Source: Paenibacillus sp. FSL H8-0048 (lineage in GTDB: Bacteria; Bacillota; Bacilli; Paenibacillales; Paenibacillaceae). Taken from it: 64,000 nt of DNA. Numbering within the stretch: the first letter of the stretch is position 1; each line of letters begins with the position of its first letter. Below the pieces are notes generated by a model, which saw only the letters and a list, made by a program, of their open reading frames with translations, searched no databases and was not told where the DNA came from. Positions 54,101 to 61,000 of the stretch are shown one piece after another. Made by a program: the position numbers and the translations under genes. The stretch is taken from positions 2,852,001 through 2,916,000 of the forward strand of contig NZ_JBBODF010000001.1 in NCBI RefSeq assembly GCF_038002825.1, read 5' to 3'.

Positions 54101-56693
54101 AAAGCGGTCCTTTTTCTAAATTAAACGGCATAATAAAATCACTGATTATCTTTTCAATATCTTGAACGGGATCTGCGACATATTGCAGCCTAAAATCAAA
54201 ATTCTCGTGAATTCTTTGAACCCATTTCCCTTCCTGCATTTCAAAAGTGGTTCTGAATACTTCATGATTATCAATGACCTTGACTATAGCCCGGTTTAAC
54301 CGTTCACTATCGAGGCTTCCCTCGATAACTAAAGACACTGGCAAATTATATGCCAGGCTTTCCTCATCGAGCTTATACAGCAGCAACAGACGCTTTTGGG
54401 CCGCAGAGAGCGGGTAAACATCTTTTTTCTCGGCAGGAAGGATATCGCTCTTTGCAACTGCGCTTATTTCCGGCTGTCCGCTAATCATTGAGAACTCGGC
54501 TACGGTTGGGTACCTGAGCACGTCGGATACCTCAATCTTTCGGCCTATCGGTTCTTCCAGAAAATTAGCAATTCTAGCAGCATGGATAGAGTCTCCGCCT
54601 GCGGTGTACAAATCCCTGTTAATGTCTATCTCCTGATAACCGAGAACATTCGCCCAAGCCGAAGCTACGAGCCGTTCCATGTCTGAGTACAGACCCGAAT
54701 CTCTGCCCAGCAGCCGGACATTAGCAGCAACATTAGCTGCAAAGCTTGTAGAATCCGTTCCTATTGAACGTTGATTTCGTGTGACATGAATCGGTTGCTC
54801 CAGCTTAAACCAGGAACGTTCTCTCGCAAAAGGATAAACTGGCAATCCGGCAATCTTGTATCTATGTTGTCTGTATAATTTCTCCCAGGCTATATCCGCA
54901 CCCGCAATATAATCCTTACACAGTAACTTCAATATGTTCTCTTTCTCATATTGGCTCAAGTTAGGACTAAGATACTCCTTCAGCCTGTTTTCCGTATATG
55001 TAATCCAGCTATTTTTCCCCTTTTCCGCTTGCGAATCAGCGCTTGTCTGATAGAACATGCCCATATCATTACATAACCACAGATCATCCAATCCACTAAG
55101 AAGCTCTAGTTGGGCGGATAAATCATTAATGCCGGTTACAATAAGAGCTAAGCGGTTAGTATAATGCCCTCTGCCTGTATTCACGGTATAGCAGATATCC
55201 TCAATGGATGCACATTGATTAACATTTATATAATTAGCAAAGGATCGGACCAGTTGCTTTAAAGAGTTTACATTTTTGGCTGACAGCGTAAATATTTCAT
55301 TCCCGGAATTGACATGAGAAGATACTCTGTTCTTATACGATTCAAGGATGATATGGCTATTGGTCCCGCTAAGTCCAAATGAACTGACACCACAGCGTAT
55401 CAGTGCATCCTCTTCAAACCGCAGCAAGTCTGTATTCACAAATACGGGTGATTCCTGAAATCTAATGTTCCGGTTAGGACGCTCAAAATGAATGGATGGC
55501 GGTAATATCTTGTGATTAACAGATAGGGCAGCTTTAATCAAGCCCGTGATGCCGGCGGCACTGTCCAGATGCCCAACGTTGCTCTTAACCGATCCAATAG
55601 CACAAAATTGTTTTCTGGCGGTATATTTACTGAACGCTTTAATAATTCCATCAACTTCAACAGGATCTCCCAATGGGGTCCCAGTACCATGGGCTTCTAT
55701 AAAAGAAAGAGTCTCCGGATGAACGCGCGCATCCTTCAAGGCCCGTAAAATCACATCTTCTTGAGCAGCAGTACTAGGAGCGGTTATCCCATTGGAATTA
55801 CCGTCCTGATTAATTGCGCTCCCCTTAATTACAGCGTATATATAGTCTCCGTCTTCAATGGCTTTCACTGCCGGTTTTAAAAGAATAGCAGCGACTCCTT
55901 CACCAAGTCCTGTCCCGTCAGAGCTATTGTCAAATGTACGGGTCAGCCCGTCTTTGGATATGATCTCCAAACCCTCATTCTGTTCTGCTTTGACCGGAAG
56001 CAGGGCGATATTAACACTACCTGCCAAAGCGTATTCACATTCATCATTTCTTAAGCTTTGACATGCAATATGCACAGCAACTAGTGAGGAGGAACAGGCT
56101 GTATCCACAATCATACTGGGCCCTCTGAAATCAAGCAGATAAGCGATACGGCTTGCGATAATTGATCTTATATTACCGACTGTTGAGGCATTGTATTGGG
56201 ATGGGGCACCCACTTCTATCAATCTTTTATATTCATCTGCAGAACTGGAACCAACAAAGACACCGGTTCTGCTGCCTTTGAGTTTATCCCCCCCATACCC
56301 CGCATCCTCCAGAGACTTCCAGGCTGTCTCCAAAAATATTCTTTGCTTGGGATCCATTAACTCAGCTTCTCTAGGGGATATACGAAAAAATTCATGATCA
56401 AATTTATCAATCTCAGGGATAAAAGCACCTTTGCAGTATTTTGGGCGGGCTTCATCCATTCCTTGTTGTAAATACAACGATTGTATATCTTCATCCCGGA
56501 CAGAAGGAAAATCACCCACCAGATCTTTTCCATGAATCAGAGCATCCCAAAAACACTTCCAGTTCTCAGCTTCAGCAATTTCACAGGAAATCCCTATTAT
56601 TGCAATATCTCTGTCCGGCAACTCCACTTCCTGAATGACAATCTCATCATCAGATGCTTTAGATGCGGTTAGGTCAAATAATTTATTGATCAT
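51120..56693 (-). CDS. Hybrid PKS-NRPS: KS-ACP-C-A-PCP
   Basis: An 1857-residue hybrid. KS (about 29-455) has Cys200, EAHGTGT and KSNVGHLD. ACP Ser is 702 (GGDSI). C (about 758-1180) has HHIVSDG. A (about 1205-1690) has YTSGSTGQPKG and FDISVFEIF; the specificity positions read D-I-F-H-M-G-M-I-W, partly glycine-like but not a clear match. Its A7 core reads YKSCD instead of the usual Y(K/R)TGD; the Asp is kept. PCP Ser is 1767 (GGNSL). A helical C-terminal tail may dock to the next PKS. The start is ATG at 56693 with GGAGG five bases upstream; longer frames would run into the AT 1 gene. Confidence 0.94.
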   Translation of the reverse strand: MINKLFDLTASKASDDEIVIQEVELPDRDIAIIGISCEIAEAENWKCFWDALIHGKDLVGDFPSVRDEDIQSLYLQQGMDEARPKYCKGAFIPEIDKFDHEFFRISPREAELMDPKQRIFLETAWKSLEDAGYGGDKLKGSRTGVFVGSSSADEYKRLIEVGAPSQYNASTVGNIRSIIASRIAYLLDFRGPSMIVDTACSSSLVAVHIACQSLRNDECEYALAGSVNIALLPVKAEQNEGLEIISKDGLTRTFDNSSDGTGLGEGVAAILLKPAVKAIEDGDYIYAVIKGSAINQDGNSNGITAPSTAAQEDVILRALKDARVHPETLSFIEAHGTGTPLGDPVEVDGIIKAFSKYTARKQFCAIGSVKSNVGHLDSAAGITGLIKAALSVNHKILPPSIHFERPNRNIRFQESPVFVNTDLLRFEEDALIRCGVSSFGLSGTNSHIILESYKNRVSSHVNSGNEIFTLSAKNVNSLKQLVRSFANYINVNQCASIEDICYTVNTGRGHYTNRLALIVTGINDLSAQLELLSGLDDLWLCNDMGMFYQTSADSQAEKGKNSWITYTENRLKEYLSPNLSQYEKENILKLLCKDYIAGADIAWEKLYRQHRYKIAGLPVYPFARERSWFKLEQPIHVTRNQRSIGTDSTSFAANVAANVRLLGRDSGLYSDMERLVASAWANVLGYQEIDINRDLYTAGGDSIHAARIANFLEEPIGRKIEVSDVLRYPTVAEFSMISGQPEISAVAKSDILPAEKKDVYPLSAAQKRLLLLYKLDEESLAYNLPVSLVIEGSLDSERLNRAIVKVIDNHEVFRTTFEMQEGKWVQRIHENFDFRLQYVADPVQDIEKIISDFIMPFNLEKGPLFRAMVIKREDSKHIFVMDCHHIVSDGTTMGILAQEIIDGYIGAPVNKPELQYKDYAEWHNRRLESEDISRQRKYWLDIFGDGNLPQLLLPLDKNRPEIQTYKGSRLNCRINQELAEGLKDLSLQTGSTLYMVMLAAYNVLLYKYTNQQDIIIGSPVTGRSHVKLENMMGVFINSLPMRNYPSGDKKFIDFLLEVKENVMKAYSNQECQFEDLVDRLALKRDLSRSPLFDTMFIMQNMKKQPIGITDLKISEFEMEHKFSKYDLTLEAMEEAGVISMSLEYATDLFSRDFIEKMAGHYIHIIREIVAASSIQIADIDMLGAKEKELLLSHSAGHTGKYKPGLTLNSGFEQQVQLHADQIALVSEEGSLTYQELNHYANRIAGLLLSEQVGPNEPVLVLMNKSIHAIASILGILKAGGAYVPLDPAYPLQRLAYMTKHSGSKFIITEHEHLEEALTLSMNDKLAILNVTGSEPASPTDRMYSRADLADHSPDNHPQSNHYADLMYIMYTSGSTGQPKGVMVTHSNVDNFITWATVHNRITRTDKMMLVSSISFDISVFEIFGALLNGAELHLMSPKLLRDSRAFIDYLEDKGITIWHSVPSLMNQMLAAFKSGPSINAKLEKVRKVMLGGEVWSTEMAKEIAVCFKKAEILNMYGPTEATIWISSYTIPRDKLDTMNKIPIGRPVNNNQILILDQDMNLCAAGIPGEIYMCGANITNGYYKAEDQSRQAFLTGKADSLMYKSCDVGKYLPDGNIEYLGRKDGMVKIRGYRVETGEIENALMKHPAVDAVSAIADERNNSTELLCFYVARVQLTVNEIKAFLEESLPDYMIPARFIAIESMPLLPNGKIEKKRLLELDLSQRPAMSSEYTSPTSSTEKYLVNLWSELLDMNEIGIHDNFFDLGGNSLILTTMQSILHERYPDHIKIVDLFKYPSVFKLAKHLERIAGQQEEKTDIADVNMDDEIMKWLELGAAEDISTDDIVQGILNMEVKRGRDY
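51143..51147 (-). promoter_or_regulatory. Ribosome binding site deciding a GTG start
   Basis: GGAGG on the minus strand lies six bases before GTG at 51136, inside the end of the upstream gene. It selects GTG as the start of the KS-DH-KR-ACP protein. Confidence 0.75.
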
Positions 56694-56724
56694 TATGCCC
56701 TCCATACTTCTGATTATTGATTGG

Positions 56725-57975
56725 TTATGCAAAAAGTTTAAAATTTGGAAATAACCCTTCAAGCCCAGTCTCGTTAAAAATCTGCTCAAATCTGTTTTTC
56801 TGTTCAGCCTGCGCAGTACCTTTAGTGGTGAAGACTAATTTCAGCATGTCTAAAGCTTGTTCCATCTGACTATGTGTTGGTGCTTTATGTTCCTTCTCTA
56901 AATCCTCAACGAGTTTTTGGATTCCCCGATAGGGTTCAATAACCCCTTTACGATATTCTTCATCATTCCAGTTGGTGTTTTTTGTACATACTGCAATGGC
57001 AAGGCATCTTGTCATCAATTTCAGTTTGTTGTCTTCATCGATCTTACGGGTCTGATTAAATCGCTCCATCTCTTCTTTGAAATCAAAGGCATATACGGAA
57101 GCAGTGGAAGAGATCGCCCGCACCATTTTTGCCAGTACATCCTTAGGCCCGACCTCTATAAATGCATCTACACCTTGTTGCAGCAAATATTGTATAGACG
57201 GCTTCCATGCGACAGGACTCTCAATCTGCTTGATCAAATAATCGATAATGCTGTCTTTTCCCGGATATGGGAGAGCCGTTACATTGGATATTACCGGGAT
57301 GTTTAAATCATGGAACTGATATTGCAATAACTCTTCTCTATAAAGCTCTGCAACCTGCTTCATCAACGGACTATGGAAGGGTGCACTCACTCTAAGCGGA
57401 ATCACCGTCGCACCATCCTTCGCTAACGCTTCACCAGCACGCTGAACTGCATCTTTATAACCCGAAATAACCAGCTGCTCTTGAGTATTATAATTAGAAA
57501 TTACCGCATAGCTTTCCGGAGTCGATACGTCCTCACAAACTTCCTTAATTCTCTCTTCACTGACTCCTGTAATAGCTGCCATAGATCCTGTATCCAGAGG
57601 AACAGCTTCTTGCATCAACATTCCTCGTCTACGTACCATTTTCAAAGCATCTGCAAAGGCAATAGCCCCAGAACAGACTAATGCTGAGTATTCCCCTAAA
57701 CTGTGACCTGCACAAAATCCAGGCTGCAGTCCTAACTCGCTGGCGTATACCCGGTTTGCAGCTACACTGGCTGTTAATATAGCCGGTTGTGTATGTTCGG
57801 TCTTCGTCAGTTCGGCTATATTTCCGTCAAAGCATAATTTTGAAATGTCATATCCAAGAACATCATTCGCTTCTTCAAAGACGGCAGCAGCTACCCGGGA
57901 ATGCTCGCACAGCTCAGCCCCCATCCCAACATACTGAGATCCTTGTCCTGGAAAAATAAATGCAACACTCGTCAT
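56725..57975 (-). CDS. Discrete trans-acting acyltransferase (AT 1), FabD-like
   Basis: A 416-residue malonyl transferase-type enzyme: FPGQGSQ, GHSLGEYS (Ser92), RRRGMLMQ with the carboxylate-binding Arg, and SAPFHSPLM. The C-terminal extension of about 100 residues (RCLAIAVCTKN onward, then PYRGIQKL) is shared with the other two ATs. It is the closest of the three to generic malonyl-specific trans-ATs and is probably the main malonyl loader. The ATG at 57975 has AAGGAG seven bases upstream. A hairpin with a T-rich tail lies in the 77-base gap before it. It is followed after 31 bases by the KS-ACP-C-A-PCP gene. Confidence 0.94.
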   Translation of the reverse strand: MTSVAFIFPGQGSQYVGMGAELCEHSRVAAAVFEEANDVLGYDISKLCFDGNIAELTKTEHTQPAILTASVAANRVYASELGLQPGFCAGHSLGEYSALVCSGAIAFADALKMVRRRGMLMQEAVPLDTGSMAAITGVSEERIKEVCEDVSTPESYAVISNYNTQEQLVISGYKDAVQRAGEALAKDGATVIPLRVSAPFHSPLMKQVAELYREELLQYQFHDLNIPVISNVTALPYPGKDSIIDYLIKQIESPVAWKPSIQYLLQQGVDAFIEVGPKDVLAKMVRAISSTASVYAFDFKEEMERFNQTRKIDEDNKLKLMTRCLAIAVCTKNTNWNDEEYRKGVIEPYRGIQKLVEDLEKEHKAPTHSQMEQALDMLKLVFTTKGTAQAEQKNRFEQIFNETGLEGLFPNFKLFA

Positions 57976-58000
57976 ATTAATGCTCCTTTTCTATAGTTGG

Positions 58001-58042
58001 ATATAAATAAAGAAGGAAACTCTTCCACGAAGAATTCCCTTC
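58001..58042 (-). terminator. Terminator-like hairpin inside the operon, between NRPS and AT 1
   Basis: On the minus strand GAAGGGAATTCTTC (58042-58029), a three-base loop, then GAAGAGTTTCCTTC (58025-58012) form a 14-base-pair stem with two G-U pairs. TTTATTTATAT follows. It sits 10 bases after the NRPS stop and 26 bases upstream of the AT 1 start. In a continuous operon this would be a polarity point. Confidence 0.7.
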
Positions 58043-58052
58043 ATACGGTGAC

Positions 58053-61000
58053 TCACTGTGCCGATTGAATCATTTTCATTAAGCGATTGCCCATTTCCTT
58101 CATAAAGTCAGTCTGCAGCCGGCCAGCATTATATTCAAAAATGACATGACTGATTTCCGGACCGGCATCGGTCTTGAGTATAATGTCAAATGTCTCTGAC
58201 AACTGGCCGCCAAAATGGCGATGTCCTAAATACAGCAAGCTTACTGCCTCATCTTGTTTGACATGTGTAAGCCTCATGGCTTCATTAAGGTTAAAGCCCG
58301 CAGGTTTGGGTAAAAGGACTGCTTGTTCGGAGATGGTTCCAAACAGATCGGCTACTGATTCAATGCTTGAAGGATTAATCGTCAGGGGTAGAACATCCCC
58401 GTTGTCATTCAATGCATAATGAATGGATATACTCCGGTCAGCAGAGTACTCTTGCAGCAGATACATGAACAGCCCCTGTAGAATATGGTCTTTACTCGTT
58501 CCATACCTGTTGGACAGTTCAGTAAGAATAGCATCTAAACCCGCCATTGCCATTTTAATTGAACCCGTACGCGCGTCCACATTACCGCCGGTCCTTCTAA
58601 AATCTGCATGAAGATTAACCATATGAAGTTCAATACGGCCCAAAGCTGTATCAGAACTCTCGATAGCCTCGGCCATCTCGCTTATAGAAGAATAGGTAAA
58701 AAAGTCCGCAATTTCAACTTTGTCAGGATACAGCTTCTCCACCATAGCATGTACTCTGACAACCTGAATGGAATTCCCACCCAATTCAAAGAAGTTGTCA
58801 TTAATATCTATATAATCTAAACCCAATACAGATTTCCAAATATCGATTAATTGTTGTTCTGTCTGAGAATAGCTCACAGGCGCTGCTGGGTTGAGCTGTC
58901 TGTGAGAGAGAAGAGGCTCCGGCAACGCCGTGATGTCAATTTTTGCATTGGTGTTCAAGGGCATCTGCTCTAAATAAACGTAAACTCTCGGTATCATATA
59001 ATGGGGCAAAATTGCAGCAAGATGCGCGGTGATTACAGGAACCGGTATTTCATGTGCAGCCTCATAATAACCTGCTAGATACGCGGATTCCGGAGCCTCC
59101 CCGATTATTCTTACAATACAATTCATGATTCCAGGCACTTCGCCGAGATTCTTCTGGATCTCTTCCAGCTCGATCCGGTACCCCCGCAATTTCACTTGGT
59201 TGTCTATCCTGCCCAGGTACTCGACTTCTCCTTCTGGCGTCCATTTGGCAAGATCGCCTGTTCTGTAGATTCTTTCTCCCTCCCGGTAAGGGTTCTGAAT
59301 AAATTTCTCAGCGGTAAGCTCCGGCTGATTCCAGTAGCCTCTCGCAAGCCCGGCCCCTCCGATATAAAGCTCTCCTGCCACCCCAATAGGCTGCAGCCGT
59401 TGTTCTGAATCAAGAATATACATGGTCGTATTGGATATCGGTTTCCCCAAATTTATAGGAGCATCAGGTAATAGGTGTTTAATTGAACTGATAATCGTAG
59501 TTTCAGTAGGGCCGTACATATTATAGACTTGCAAATTTGGTATACGCCCTAGTGTCTGCATCAGACTCTCAGGGAAAGCTTCTCCTGCCAGCATGCATAC
59601 TTTCAAGCTGCTCATCCATGATAAATCCCCACCTTCACCTGCAAGCATAATCATTCTGGAAGGGGTGGCACTTAGCATATCAATCCCTTGTTTTTCAATA
59701 ATTTGGCGAATCCGCAAGGTATCTGCTTTATCGCTCTCAGTAGGCACCACGATCTTCATGCCTGTAATCAGAGGCAGCAGGGACTGCATAACAAACACGT
59801 CAAAGGATGCGCTCGTCAAGGCCAGAATACTCTTACCTTCACCAAATTTCGTAGCGCGAGCTATTTCTGTTAAGCAATTATTTACAGAACGATGCTCTAT
59901 CGCTACTCCCTTGGGGTTACCCGTAGTACCGGAAGTATAAATAATATAAGCAAGGTCATTGGCCGTATTAATATGTTCCGGATTAGAAGACTCGGCCTTT
60001 CCACTAAGAATTTCGTCAATCTTCATCACTTCAAGCTGTTGGAGGTTCTCCGATGCTTGGGCACCTTCGTCCGACAGCACCAATCTGCTATTGCTGTTCT
60101 CCAGAATGTACATTAGCCGCTCTTTAGGATAATTACAATCCATTGGAAGGAAAGCCCCTCCGGCTTTGAGTATGCCCAGGATGGCAATAAACAGTTCCGG
60201 TGAAGACTTCATCATAACTCCCACCGTAATATCGGGACCCACTCCTTTGCTTCGCAGCACCGAAGCCACCTTATTGGCTTTATGATTCAAGTCCCTATAG
60301 GTTATCTCGTTATCCTCATATACCAGAGCAGTACGGTCAGGACAAATCCCCACCCTCTCTTCGAATAATGCCTGCAAAGTATACTCTTCTCTAAAAGGCA
60401 GCGCCGTTTCGTTGAACTTCTCCAATAGTTCTTTCTGTTCAGGAATCGATAGTATATTTATGCTATTGATCGTTTTGGAGGAATCACGGGTAATAGAATC
60501 CAGGATGTTGATATAATGATTTGCCATTCTTTGTATCGTTTGTTCTGTAAACAGCTTAGTACAGTATTCAAATGAAAGGACCATTTCCTCCTCTAGTTCA
60601 GTGGCACTGACTGAAATATCAAATTTGGATGTCTTGTTTGTCAATTCAACAGGCTGCGCTTCAAGCCCTCCGATGACCAACTTCGAGAAACTGATGTTAT
60701 TCATCGAAAACATTGTGTCAAATACAGGATTCCGGCCCATATCTCTGGGAATTCCCAGTTCATCAATAAGCTTATCAAACGGATAGCTCTGATTCTCAAT
60801 AACCCGCAAGCTGTTGTCCCTGACCTCACTCAAAAAGGAATTAAAGGTTTGTTCTCCCTGCAAAGGATTACGCATAACCACAGTGTTCACAAACATTCCC
60901 ACTGAATGCTCCTCTTCTTTACGGGTTCTGCCTGCAACCGGGCTGCCAATCAAAATATCATTTTGAGCAGTGTATTTATACAGCAGCACATTGTAAGCAG

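Noticed and set aside
7200..56650. Repeated DNA around KS coding segments (for example EAHGTGT and GPSM-DTACSSS regions)
   Set aside because: The repetition follows from six homologous KS domains and is not an independent repeat element, although it could favour recombination.
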